Below are positions 10,243 through 19,488 of a stretch of DNA of 64,000 bases, in pieces (within the stretch, counting starts at the first letter, position 1; every line of letters begins with the position of its first letter). Made by a program: the position numbers and the translations under genes. This DNA is from Saprospiraceae bacterium (GTDB taxonomy: Bacteria > Bacteroidota > Bacteroidia > Chitinophagales > Saprospiraceae): contig JADJTQ010000003.1 in NCBI GenBank assembly GCA_016711125.1, positions 248,001-312,000 on the forward strand, written 5' to 3'. The notes below the pieces were generated by a model, which made no database searches, had not been told where the DNA came from, and saw nothing but the letters and a program-made list of their open reading frames with translations.

Positions 10243-12525
10243 TTGTCTTATCGTATCCTATTTGGTTTGGCGCTAATATTAATCCTGGCATCATGTAAGC
10301 AGGAGGACCAGATAACGCACTTGCCTTGTGAATTATTCAGAAGGTCAGTCCTTGATCAAAAACCCAGGATGATCACCCTAAAATTTGCGGGTGATCAATA
10401 CCTGGCCTACGATCTGGAGCATATGGTGCCCTACAAGATTTGGTCTGGGGGTGTACTGTGGAATGGGGCGGTATTTAATCATGTAAAAACGATTCAGCCC
10501 TCAAGCTATGGTGATCCCTATTGGCAACTTATTGACGGATCTTCACATTGGAGGCTCCAGGAGAACGGACAGGATATTCCTTTTGAATTGCAATATAAAT
10601 CATATGACATTGTTGATGACCATCAACTATTATTTCAATATGAAGTGAGACATGGTCGTGATTTGATCTCCATTAGTGAGTCGCCCCGGCTATTTGCTGT
10701 CGAGGATTCACTTATTTACACCAGATCATTTACCATCCAGGGTTTGAATAAAAAATTGACAATTTTAGCCGACAATAACCCGGTCAAAGACGCTTCAGTT
10801 TTACGGAAAAGTTTCCAAAGATTGCTTCCTCCTCCCAGACCGTCTGAAGTGACTTCAGAAAGTGGAGCACAGTATTGGTTGGATCGTTCAGGATGTACTA
10901 CCTGTCATCAACTGGCAGAGAAAAATATTGGACCATCTTATCAGGAGATTGCTGACAAGTATGATATGTCAGATGAGGCAATGACACAATTAATCGAAAG
11001 TGTGAAGCTAGGCTCAACTGGCAAATGGGGTGAGACACAAATGATAGCCCATCCTAATCTGGCGGATAATGATATCCGAAATATGGTGCGTTATATCTTG
11101 AGCCTAAAATCAGACAAACCAATACTAAGTGTTGTATCCCGTAACGAGGAGACGCAATCTAAGATTTTAAAACCTGGATTTGGTTCTGCTTTACGGGGAG
11201 TTCACCCGTCGTTTGATTTAATTAAAATTCGGCCAGAAGGTTTCACGCCGAGAGTGGGAGGAATGGCCATGACGGCTCAAGGCGACTTGTTGATAAGTAC
11301 CTGGGATAGTACGGGGGCAGTATATCTGGTAGGTGGAATAGAAAAGAATAATCCGGAAGAGCTGACGATTAAAATGATTGCTACGGGTTTGTCAGAGCCG
11401 TTGGGGTTGACCACAGTGGCCGGAGATATTTTTGTTTTGCAAAAACATGAATTAACTCAATTAATCGATATAGATGGTGATGGAATCACTGACCGGTATT
11501 TATGCATTAATAATCAATTTGGAGTCACTGCCGATTTTCATGAATTTTCTTATGGTTTAATTCATCATAAAGATAAATTCTACGGAGGCCTGGGTTTGGC
11601 GATGCGACTGATGTCTTCGGAATTACAGCATGAAGATAGAGGTACGGTTTTTTCGATCGATGCTGATCAGCAATTTGAGATTTTAGCCCGGGGTTTACGG
11701 CAACCCAATGGTATCGGGGTTGGTCCCGAAGATGAAATATTTGTCACTGAAAATCAAGGCCAATGGGTACCGGCTTGCAAACTGATCCATGTGAAGCAGG
11801 ATCATTTTTACGGTTGTCAATTCGGGACCGGAGACCGCTTCAAGGATCAAGTCGAAACCTTGCCAGCGGTCTATTTACCCCAGGATGAGATTGGAAATTC
11901 TCCTGGCCAACCTTTGTTACTCAAAGATGGGCCTTACCAAGGTCAGATGATATGGGGAGATGTCACGCATGGAGGTATCAAACGTGCCTATTTAGAAAAA
12001 ATTAATGGAGATTATCAGGGCTGTGTATTTCGATTTACTCAAGGTTTGGAAGCCGGTATCAATCGCCTGGCGATAGGTTCGGATGGCTCAATTTACGCCG
12101 GAGGAGTTGGTATGAATGGTGGCTGGGCACATCAGGAGCATCAATATGGTCTTGAAAAATTACATTTTAATGGAAAAAGCACCTTTGAAATGCAGGAAAT
12201 CCGGATTACAGGAAATGGTTTTGAAATTGAATTTAGCAATCCGGTAAGCCGCGAAATAAATTTTGACCGGAGCAAGATTAAATGCTCACAATGGCGCTAT
12301 GAATCAACTTCTAAATATGGAGGCCCTAAATTAGATCAGGAGGACCTGGCGATTACCAGTTTCGTTCTGTCAGATGATCGCAAGAACTTGCAGATTAGCA
12401 TGCCTGATGTCAAGCAAGGCTATGTGGTCTATTTTTTATTGGATGAAAATTTGCTTGACGATCAGGGCCAGTCACTATGGAGTGGAGAGGCATGGTATAC
12501 CGTGAAGAACCTTGGTGCGGAGTGA
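10243..12525 (+). CDS. Cytochrome c / beta-propeller lipoprotein (sugar dehydrogenase-like)
   Basis: A 760-residue lipoprotein: signal and lipobox ILASC (Cys about 18), an N-terminal beta-rich domain, a cytochrome c domain with heme motif CTTCH near residue 220 followed by AEKNIGPSYQEIADKY and a Met-containing GETQMIAHPNL loop, then a six-bladed propeller (about 320-660) related to soluble glucose dehydrogenases and the PVC cytochromes, with a calcium loop DIDGDGITDRY and NGIGVGPEDEIFVTENQG. The start codon is TTG at 10243; no in-frame ATG lies nearby and this start gives a complete signal peptide. A role in surface oxidation of sugars is inferred from the domains. Downstream sequence changes character (AT-rich insert). 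Confidence 0.82.
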   Translation: MSYRILFGLALILILASCKQEDQITHLPCELFRRSVLDQKPRMITLKFAGDQYLAYDLEHMVPYKIWSGGVLWNGAVFNHVKTIQPSSYGDPYWQLIDGSSHWRLQENGQDIPFELQYKSYDIVDDHQLLFQYEVRHGRDLISISESPRLFAVEDSLIYTRSFTIQGLNKKLTILADNNPVKDASVLRKSFQRLLPPPRPSEVTSESGAQYWLDRSGCTTCHQLAEKNIGPSYQEIADKYDMSDEAMTQLIESVKLGSTGKWGETQMIAHPNLADNDIRNMVRYILSLKSDKPILSVVSRNEETQSKILKPGFGSALRGVHPSFDLIKIRPEGFTPRVGGMAMTAQGDLLISTWDSTGAVYLVGGIEKNNPEELTIKMIATGLSEPLGLTTVAGDIFVLQKHELTQLIDIDGDGITDRYLCINNQFGVTADFHEFSYGLIHHKDKFYGGLGLAMRLMSSELQHEDRGTVFSIDADQQFEILARGLRQPNGIGVGPEDEIFVTENQGQWVPACKLIHVKQDHFYGCQFGTGDRFKDQVETLPAVYLPQDEIGNSPGQPLLLKDGPYQGQMIWGDVTHGGIKRAYLEKINGDYQGCVFRFTQGLEAGINRLAIGSDGSIYAGGVGMNGGWAHQEHQYGLEKLHFNGKSTFEMQEIRITGNGFEIEFSNPVSREINFDRSKIKCSQWRYESTSKYGGPKLDQEDLAITSFVLSDDRKNLQISMPDVKQGYVVYFLLDENLLDDQGQSLWSGEAWYTVKNLGAE

Positions 12526-12546
12526 GGTTCACTTTGAACAATAGAC

Positions 12547-12554
12547 TAAATTTG
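12547..12554 (+). promoter_or_regulatory. Candidate Bacteroidota -7 element for the HEYGH gene
   Basis: TAAATTTG matches the Bacteroidota -7 consensus TAnnTTTG and lies 64 bases before the ATG at 12619. No well-spaced TTG -33 element is visible, so this is tentative. Confidence 0.35.
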
Positions 12555-12618
12555 ACAAGCCAGCAGGTCGGTTTTTAGGGATATATAAGTGTGGTTGTGG
12601 TCATACAGAAAATCGAAA

Positions 12619-13623
12619 ATGCCCCGAATTGATAAGATATCGGACTTACTGGATAAACTGTACATGAAGTATCTCAAGAAAATACCTAGGTACAATTGGG
12701 ACTTCAAGGTTCTCCAAGAAACGATACAATATTTGGAAGAATGGCAGTTAACTGAAATGAAGTTAATCGGATACGATCTTCAGGGAGTGAGGAATATAAG
12801 GGAAGTCAAAACAATCGACCTAGGTGCTGAAAATAGTGAGATACTAAAGAACAAGTATGGGCTAAGTTCTGACGGATTGGAATCATTCTTATTTAAAGGG
12901 CAATTCATGAAAATGACATGGCCATACTCAAGATACGAATCACCATTTTCGTTACAAATACTATCACCAACCCTTAAAGCTATTAATTGCTATTTGAGGA
13001 AGAACCAATTACCAATAGATAGAATTGTAATTGTAGGAACTTTGTCACGCTCTGATTTAGACTCCAAAATTAGGAGAATATCAAACGGAGGAATGATTAT
13101 AACCTTCAATGAAGGAGTATTTACCTTATTTCATACAATGGCAAAATCAATTTGCTTGCTAGTACCTTTCACTAAATCAGGGAATATATTGAGGGAGATT
13201 GAGGAAATGGAATCTTCAATAGGAGATAGACTAAACGAAGCTTATGGAAGATTTTCTGAAGTTTTGGAATCCTACATTAATGAAAGAAATGCCAATGCAA
13301 GTAAAATATATTTACAGGAAGAGAAGTATTTTGACTATATATCGGCTGTAAATCAAATTGGACCTGGCTTCATGATTGCACATGAATACGGGCACTATTT
13401 TCGAAATCACTTCGATAAAAGAAGATCAAAGGAACTAGAACTCATTGCTGACAAAGTTGCATTTGATGTAACAATGGAAGGATATGGAGATTTGTCTATA
13501 TCACGAGGGTTAAAATACTTAGGAATTGAATTTGCAATTTTGTTAAGTCAAACGATTCAAAAATTACAAATGTATGTGTTGGAACAACACATCCAATTTT
13601 TGATGAGAGAATCCAAAGAATGA
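12619..13623 (+). CDS. Putative zinc metallopeptidase (HEYGH), function unknown
   Basis: About 334 residues from ATG 12619 (a GTG at 12589 would add ten). I do not recognise a named family. The C-terminal third has HEYGHYF (HExxH zinc motif, about residue 256) and, about 20 residues on, ELELIADKVAFDV, an E-x-x-A-D helix as in gluzincins where the Glu/Asp supplies the third metal ligand. The spacing resembles M48 and ImmA/IrrE (M78) peptidases but no membrane segments or DNA-binding domain are evident. The N-terminal 230 residues are charged and alpha/beta-like. Base composition is clearly more AT-rich, with AGA/ATA codons, than flanking genes, suggesting transfer. An ATGA overlap couples it to a small ORF. 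Confidence 0.7.
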   Translation: MPRIDKISDLLDKLYMKYLKKIPRYNWDFKVLQETIQYLEEWQLTEMKLIGYDLQGVRNIREVKTIDLGAENSEILKNKYGLSSDGLESFLFKGQFMKMTWPYSRYESPFSLQILSPTLKAINCYLRKNQLPIDRIVIVGTLSRSDLDSKIRRISNGGMIITFNEGVFTLFHTMAKSICLLVPFTKSGNILREIEEMESSIGDRLNEAYGRFSEVLESYINERNANASKIYLQEEKYFDYISAVNQIGPGFMIAHEYGHYFRNHFDKRRSKELELIADKVAFDVTMEGYGDLSISRGLKYLGIEFAILLSQTIQKLQMYVLEQHIQFLMRESKE

Positions 13624-13742
13624 GAAAAAATTTGAAGTTACTAGTTAGGAAATCAGAGTACAACGAAATAATTCCAATCGCTAATTATCAGGAAGTCGCA
13701 TTTAGTGAGCTTTCAAAAATATTTATGAGAGATAATATGTAA
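13620..13742 (+). CDS. Small ORF overlapping the HEYGH gene (ATGA), possibly frameshifted to ~83 aa
   Basis: The ATG at 13620 overlaps the upstream stop (ATGA), the classic layout for translational coupling. The frame gives 40 residues (MRKNLKLLVRKSEYNEII...). Deleting one T near 13740 joins it to an open frame ending at 13872 that reads like protein (ADDVIGIVWTQVGVIPSS, then LVYAMIIKKNEP), giving about 83 residues. Given the other indels in this window, the longer form is plausible. I recognise no family. Same AT-rich composition as the peptidase gene. Confidence 0.45.
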   Translation: MRKNLKLLVRKSEYNEIIPIANYQEVAFSELSKIFMRDNM

Positions 13743-13997
13743 ATCAATACTTAAACGACCATTATCAGAGGCTGATGACGTTATTGGGATTGTTTGGACG
13801 CAAGTAGGAGTCATCCCTTCATCGCTAGTGTATGCCATGATAATCAAGAAAAATGAGCCAGCTGAATCTTGATTAGGCTTCCACTTGAGGTCTAAGCAGA
13901 GCTAGCACAATGGAGCCTTAGAAAACAAGTGGAATTTCACTCTTCAAAATCCCCTAATGAATAAATTGCTATCTTATCCTCCGATTAAAATCAGTCA

Positions 13998-15417
13998 ATG
14001 AAAACATCCTCTAACAATTGGTCACGCCGGGCTTTTGTAAAACAAGCTGGTGCTGCAATGGTAGCAGTACCGGCTAGCCCGTGGCTGACCTTAAAAGAAA
14101 AAAAGATGACCGGAGACATACCTCAATATTTTAGAGTCGCTAGCTATGGCACCACCTTTGAACGGGAGCGGCTGAAGAAACCATTTGGTTTTAAAGGCAG
14201 TGCCTCCTTAAATCTATGGCAGACGGCGGTAAAATTAACCAGTGCAGAAGGCCATTCTGCGATTGGGTTGGGGGTGCAGAACCCGCTTTGGTGCGATTCA
14301 AGGGTGGCTCAAGAAACTTCAGAAAGCGGTGGCAATGCCATGATGTATTCGATGACTGAGCGTGCCCTGCAGATGATTAAAGGCGAGCAGTTTGCATCAC
14401 CCATGGTCATGCTTGACGCCATATTAGATGAACTGTTGGAATATGGAAAGAAAATTACCCGACAAACGGACTTGCGAAAAACTTTTGCGTTAAATCCCTT
14501 GGTGCCGGTCGATAATGCAGCCTGGCTTATTTACGCAAAGATAAATGGATTCACTAATTTTGATCAATTAGTGCCTCCGGAATATCAACAAGGACTTTCG
14601 GCAAGACATCCGCAGGTGGTAAGCATCCCAGCACTTACTTATGGCACCAGCATAGAAGAAATTAAGCGACTGGCCGACGATGGATATTTCATCATGAAAA
14701 TAAAAAATCGGCGCTCCGGGAAGTCAATCAGTCATGCTTGAAAAGGACAAAGCATTTTTAAAGGGAATTCATGAAGCGATTGGACATTACGAAACACCAC
14801 ATTCTCCCAATGGGAAAATCCCCTATTATTTTGATGCTAATGGTCGTTATGAGCGGCATGAGTATTTGCATGAATTTTTAGATTACGCCGAAAAAATCGG
14901 AGCACTGGATCAGATAGCCGTATTGGAGGAACCATTTGGAGAAAGAAATCAGGAAGATGTACGCGAACTCGTTGCTAGAGGCCCTCGTGTGGCTGCTGAT
15001 GAAAGTGCCCATACTGTTGAGGAAACTATTGCCCGGATAGAGCAAGGGTATAATGCCATTGCCGTCAAGTCAATTGCTAAAACCATGAGCATGACCATTA
15101 AAATTGCTCAGGCAGCCTTCGAGCGCAATGTACCATGTTTTTGTGCGGATTTGACAGTCAATCCTATGCTAGTCGAATGGAATAAGGTGGTGGCTGCCAG
15201 ACTACCTGCTTTTCCTGGTTGGAATATGGGGATGCAGGAGACCAACGGTTGGCAAAATTATAGCGATTGGGATGCACTGATCCGACAATACCATCCCATG
15301 GGAGACCAGGAGTGGGTGAGAACGCAAAAAGGTGTATACAATACAGGGAAACCATTTTTTGAAGCCAGTGGAGGTATTTTTGAAAAAATACCGTTTTGGG
15401 AAGCAAAGCTGCCTTGA
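13998..15417 (+). CDS. Tat-exported enolase-superfamily enzyme (mandelate racemase/muconate lactonizing type), frameshifted
   Basis: The restored protein is about 473 residues. A twin-arginine signal (SRRAFVKQAGAAMVAVP) predicts export. The barrel has the catalytic K-x-K in FIMKIK, then IGAPG in the next frame, metal ligands in YYFDANGR, VLEEPFGE and RVAADESA, and a second lysine in AIAVKSIAKT, so an active enzyme of the MLE/dipeptide-epimerase-like architecture. The frame break is exactly at a run of six A (14702-14707), within the catalytic K-x-K region; removing one A restores the reading. Substrate is not evident. It stands alone, convergent with the sigma factor gene. Confidence 0.82.
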
Positions 15418-15445
15418 TTAGTCAAGCACTAGTCAATTGACATGG

Positions 15446-16707
15446 CTAAGTTTCAGCGGCTAGATTGAGCTGGAGTTTCTTTAGAAAATGTTTTTTTTCG
15501 ATGTCATTTTCGGCGAGATCAAGGGCATGTTGATATGCGATTTTCGCCTCGGAAGATTGATTTAGTTTTTTAGCAAGTCTCCTTTGATCGCATAAAACAA
15601 CATGTTTCTTAGAGAAGAATTCTCACTTTCATAAAGCGTTAATTTTTCGAAGGCTAAGACAGGTCCATTAACCATGCTGAATGGAATTAACCGGTTCAAT
15701 TCGATAATCGGTGAAAATTGTTTAGCCTGCTGAATGTCATAAAGACGCAATATCTCGGTCCAATCAGTTTCTTCAAAACTAGGAGCAATACAATGATAAT
15801 ATGAAATAAAGGCCTGCAGGATATAATCAAGAGGATCATTACTGGCTGAGGTGGCTTGATTTAAATATTTTACTCCGATCACGATAAGTTCCCGGTTCCA
15901 TGAAGCACGGTCCTGATGCTCGAGATCCACAAAATCACCATATTGATCCAGTCTGGCTTCAAATCTGGAGGCATGAAAACACATTAAGGCAATCAATGCT
16001 TTGGTAGAAGGACTCTGGCAATATTTATTACGATCCAATAGCAAAGCCAATCTAATTGCTTCATAGCAAAGATCTTTTTTGATGATCTCATTGCCTTGGT
16101 GAGGTTTGTATCCTTCGGTAAAAATTAAATAGATGATCTTTAACACAATATGCAATCGCGACCGAAGGCCGATTTCCAATGTGTGGTCAAATTTGATATT
16201 TTCTGATTGGAGTTTCTTTTTTGCCCGTGTATAGGCTTTTGCCACTGCTTCTTCATTTTTCAGCAGGGCATTGGCAGCTTCTTTATTGCCGAAGCCAGCT
16301 ACTAATTTGAGCGTCAGGATAATTTGGGCTTCTTGGGAGAGGGCAGGATGACAACAGGTGAAAATCATTTTTAATTGATCATCCTCAACCACATTTTCTA
16401 AGGCGGGGTCATCCATAAAAACTTCTGATTCAAGTTTTAGTTCATCACCCGGGAATGTTGTTTTTTGCTTTTTGCGAAGTAAGTCGATCAACTGATTTTG
16501 AGCCACACGAATCAGCCATGCTAAAGGATGAGTAGGAATCTCCGTATATGGCCATATTTTCATCGCCTTGAGCAAAGCTTCTTGCACAGCATCCTCAATA
16601 TCTTCAAGTGATGAGGCACCGAATTTACGCAGGAGAATAGCAATCACCTTTCCGTAGCTATGCCGGAATAAATGTTCCAGTTGATTCCCATCGGATGCAG
16701 AGGACAT
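15446..16707 (-). CDS. ECF42-type RNA polymerase sigma factor with C-terminal extension
   Basis: A sigma-70 ECF protein: region 2 at about residues 5-80 (DIEDAVQEALLKAMKIWP, PLAWLIRVAQNQLIDLLRKK), region 4 at about 108-165 (EAQIILTLKLVAGFGNKEAA), then a long helical extension (FTEGYKPHQG, ...YCQSPSTKALIALMCFHASR). This extension and the DGPF-type partner gene upstream are hallmarks of group ECF42. The frame stops at 15562 but a missing A in CTAAAAAAC hides the true end; the alternative frame continues LKKLNQSSEAKIAYQHALDL to a stop at 15446, giving about 419 residues, the expected length. The extension may replace an anti-sigma factor in control (known for the group). Confidence 0.88.
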
Positions 16708-17011
16708 ATTGAATAAATAAGTTGAAATAAGTTGAGTAATTATTTAAATAGAATGTTAATCCCTGACATTCCTGTGTAGTGAATTGTAAACAAATTAGAT
16801 GCTATATTTATTTGCGATTTGCGATACTAGTATTGCAAATCGCAAATAAATTTTGACATTAATTAGCCAGCAGGTTTTATTCTCAACTCATCGGAGAAAT
16901 AGCTGGTGCTGAGTCAGAAATAATCGACTTAATTACCGGTACTAAGTATAATGTTTAAGCCAAGTCTGATTGGAGCAAATAAAGGACTTAATCCGGGCCT
17001 CTTCAAATTCG
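16708..17011. other. Intergenic region between sigma factor and its partner, with a 44-base palindrome
   Basis: Contains the palindrome at 16807-16850 and no coding sequence. It separates the two same-strand genes of the ECF42 pair and so should contain the sigma gene promoter, possibly autoregulated (inference). Confidence 0.5.
16807..16850. repeat. 44-base near-perfect palindrome
   Basis: Sixteen-base arms (TTTATTTGCGATTTGC and its exact complement) flank ATACTAGTAT, itself palindromic, so all but one base pair across the centre can pair. There is no T-run after it, which argues against a terminator. Together with the 17 bases to its left, the left arm (16790-16822) matches a 33-base inverted copy at 55788-55820 with two differences. 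Confidence 0.8.
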
Positions 17012-17353
17012 TTACATAGACGTTATTTCTCTAATCTCGGTGGTGCCGCTATGCTCATAGATTGGGCATCCCTTAGAGATTTCAACTGCTTGATCAAGTG
17101 AGTCTGCGGTGACAATCAAATAACCACCGATGATTTCAGCTCCTTCTGCAAATGGGCCGTTGGTGATGACATCTCCCCCTTTAGCTACCACTTTACCTTC
17201 TTTGCCAAGCGGTAGTCCATCTATCAATTGACCTTTTTCTTTTAAGCCACCCATCCAGGTATACCATTTTTGCATATGGGCCTGCATATCCTCTGGGGAT
17301 TGACTCTCTCTTCGAGAATCTCCACCTCTAAATAAAAACATAAAATTGCTCAT
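17012..17353 (-). CDS. YCII-related (DGPF) protein, ECF42 partner
   Basis: A 113-residue single-domain YCII/DGPF protein. MFLFRG at the start, a VITNGPFAEGAEIIGGYLIV segment (variant NGPF for the signature DGPF) and SLDQAVEISKGCPIYEHSG identify the family. These proteins are nearly always beside ECF42 sigma factors and are thought to be part of the same response, although their biochemical role is unclear. Transcribed in the same direction as the sigma gene, upstream of it. Confidence 0.88.
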   Translation of the reverse strand: MSNFMFLFRGGDSRRESQSPEDMQAHMQKWYTWMGGLKEKGQLIDGLPLGKEGKVVAKGGDVITNGPFAEGAEIIGGYLIVTADSLDQAVEISKGCPIYEHSGTTEIREITSM

Positions 17354-17707
17354 GATTTTCTTCTTTTAACGATTTATTAAATAAGACAACAAGCGATAGA
17401 CGATCAATGCTACCCTTGATTGGACATCTGAAGTATTTATTTTCTATGCTACTCCCCGGTCGCAAAGTAAATTTGAAAACATAGATCACCGAGTAGTAGA
17501 CTTCCTGCTTTTCCAGATCTATAGTTACTCGGATTTGGTATATATCGGAGGGCTTCAGATCCATTCACTTTTATCGACAAGCAGCCGGATTGTTTCACTT
17601 ATTCGGACGCAACAACACCCTATTACCAGTAGCTTCGTAGTAAAGACACCAAATTTACTCTGTCTGGTAGACAATATTGACTATTTTGAGGTATCAATCT
17701 CAGCCAC
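17354..17707. other. Divergent intergenic region between DGPF gene and fucP
   Basis: About 354 bases that must carry promoters for both flanking divergent genes. I see no convincing gene (a 78-codon open frame here overlaps the DGPF start and lacks family features), no repeat and no clear -7 element. Confidence 0.45.
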
Positions 17708-19024
17708 ATGAACACGAGTAAGAAAGTACCGGTCGTGCCGAGCGACCTCTTAGTACCCTTTATTCTAATTACGTCTCTTTTTGCCCTTTGGGGTTTTGCC
17801 AATGATATCACCAATCCGATGGTTTCCGCATTTAAGAAAGTGCTTGAGCTAAACAATACCCAGGCTTCTTGGGTGCAGATGGCTTTCTACGGAGGGTATT
17901 TTACAATGGCATTGCCCGCTGCGATTTTTGCTAAAAGGTATTCTTACAAAAAGGGCATTTTACTTGGACTCGTGTTATATACTGTGGGAGCTCTACTCTT
18001 TTATCCTGCGGCGGCCTACGAGCAATTTATCTTTTTTTTATTAGCCCTTTACATTCTGACTTTTGGCCTAGCATTTTTGGAGACCACCGCCAATCCATTC
18101 ATTTTAGCCATGGGACCTGAAGAAACAGCTACCCAAAGATTGAATTTGGCTCAGGCCTTCAATCCCATCGGTGCTCTGGCGGGCCTTTTTGCGGCACAAA
18201 ATTTCATCCTTGGATCCCTGCAGTCAGATGATTTAGATGCCAACGGTCACTCAATCTATGAAACTCTTTCCGAATCAGCCAAAGCCACGATAAGAACTGC
18301 GGATCTGATGGTTATCCGAAATCCTTACGTGATTCTTGGATTAGCCATCATCATTATCATAGTGCTCATTTCAATCGTAAAAATGCCAGAACGAAAGGAA
18401 GACGGAACTTCCGAAAGGATTGGTGTGACAATAGCCAGGATATTCAAAGGGAAAAGATTTAGAGAAGGGGTATTGGCGCAAATGTTTTATGTAGGTGCTC
18501 AGATCATGTGCTGGACCTACATCTATCAATATGCGGAGACTCTAGGTATTGACAACCGATCTGCAGTTCCCTATGCGATGACAGCTCTAGGTATTTTTTT
18601 AGTGGGGAGATGGATATGCACCTGGTTGCTTCGCTATGTTGACGCTGGAAAGCTATTGATGTATTTCTCTATGTTAGCTATACTTTTTACCCTGGGAGCG
18701 GTTTTTATACAAGGTATGACTGGCCTCTATAGTCTGGTTATGATTTCATTTTGCATGTCTTTGATGTTTCCAACCATTTATGGGATCGCTCTGGAAGGAA
18801 TGGGTGACGATTCAAAATATGGGGCTGCTTTCTTGGTTATGGCTATTGTCGGGGGAGCAATTATGCCATTACTGCAGGGGATGATCTTAGATATTGGCGG
18901 TCTCGGTTACCAAGATACGCTGATCCTTGGCGTACCAGAAGTCAACTTTTCATTTATCCTACCTATGTTTTGTTTTGTGGCGGTCGGCATCTATGGATAT
19001 CGCGTTTATAAATTGGCGATCTAG
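17708..19024 (+). CDS. fucP: L-fucose:H+ symporter family (FucP) MFS permease
   Basis: A 438-residue MFS transporter with 12 predicted membrane segments. FucP-type signatures are FALWGFANDITNPMVSAFKK in TM1, SWVQMAFYGGYFTMALPAA, FLETTANPFILAMGPEETAT and NLAQAFNPIGALAG in TM4-5. FucP proteins import L-fucose or other hexoses with protons. The SDR gene at 19485 has an L-fucose-dehydrogenase-like C-terminus, so fucose is a reasonable substrate guess, but glucose/galactose-type paralogues look similar. It ends in the tandem repeat that separates it from the convergent SDR gene. Confidence 0.88.
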   Translation: MNTSKKVPVVPSDLLVPFILITSLFALWGFANDITNPMVSAFKKVLELNNTQASWVQMAFYGGYFTMALPAAIFAKRYSYKKGILLGLVLYTVGALLFYPAAAYEQFIFFLLALYILTFGLAFLETTANPFILAMGPEETATQRLNLAQAFNPIGALAGLFAAQNFILGSLQSDDLDANGHSIYETLSESAKATIRTADLMVIRNPYVILGLAIIIIIVLISIVKMPERKEDGTSERIGVTIARIFKGKRFREGVLAQMFYVGAQIMCWTYIYQYAETLGIDNRSAVPYAMTALGIFLVGRWICTWLLRYVDAGKLLMYFSMLAILFTLGAVFIQGMTGLYSLVMISFCMSLMFPTIYGIALEGMGDDSKYGAAFLVMAIVGGAIMPLLQGMILDIGGLGYQDTLILGVPEVNFSFILPMFCFVAVGIYGYRVYKLAI

Positions 19025-19488
19025 TTTTCAGTTCTCAGTTCTTCAGTTCTCAGTCTGGCAGTTCTCAGTTCTCAGTCAGCAACCTCCGGTCTTCCGTCTT
19101 CCGTCTTCCGTCCTCAGTCAGCAACCTCGGTCTTCCATCTTCCGTCTTCGGTCTTCTGTCTTCAGTCCTTAGTCTGGCAGTTCTCAGTTCTCAGTCAGCA
19201 ACCTCCGGTCTTCCGTCTTCCGTCTTCCGTCCTCAGTCAGCAACCTCGGTCTTCCACCTTCCGTCTTCGGTCTTCTGTCTTCAGTCCTTAGTCTGGCAGT
19301 TCTCAGTTCTCAGTCAGCAACCTCCGGTCTTCCGTCTTCCGTCTTCTGTCCTTAGTCAGCAACCTCGGTCTTCCATCTTCCGTCTTCGGTCTTCTGTCTT
19401 CAGTCCTTAGTCTGGCAGTTCTCAGTTCTCAGTCAGCAACCTCCTGTCTTCCGTCTTCCGTCTTCGGTCTTCGGTCTTCAGTCCTCAT
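19025..19488. repeat. 119-base tandem repeat array (about 3.7 copies)
   Basis: The phrase GTCTGGCAGTTCTCAGTTCT recurs at 19053, 19172, 19291 and 19410, an exact 119-base period. Each unit consists of smaller 7-10 base units (TTCTCAGT, CTTCCGT, CTTCGGT) and two AGTCAGCAACCTC blocks. The copies are nearly identical, so expansion is recent. It fills the gap between convergent genes and touches the SDR stop codon. Confidence 0.9.

Noticed and set aside
14695..14745. Programmed frameshift in the enolase-superfamily gene
   Set aside because: The A6 run is slippery, but enolase-superfamily genes are not known to use frameshifting and many other genes here have the same kind of break.
16807..16850. 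Palindrome as a transcription terminator
   Set aside because: There is no T-run after either arm and it is upstream, not downstream, of the sigma gene coding region.
17328..17564. 78-codon minus-strand ORF upstream of the DGPF gene
   Set aside because: It overlaps the DGPF start, lacks recognisable family sequence and lies in a promoter region.
19025..19488. Tandem array as CRISPR or as coding repeats
   Set aside because: The whole 119-base unit repeats with no unique spacers, and open frames through it have no sensible composition.
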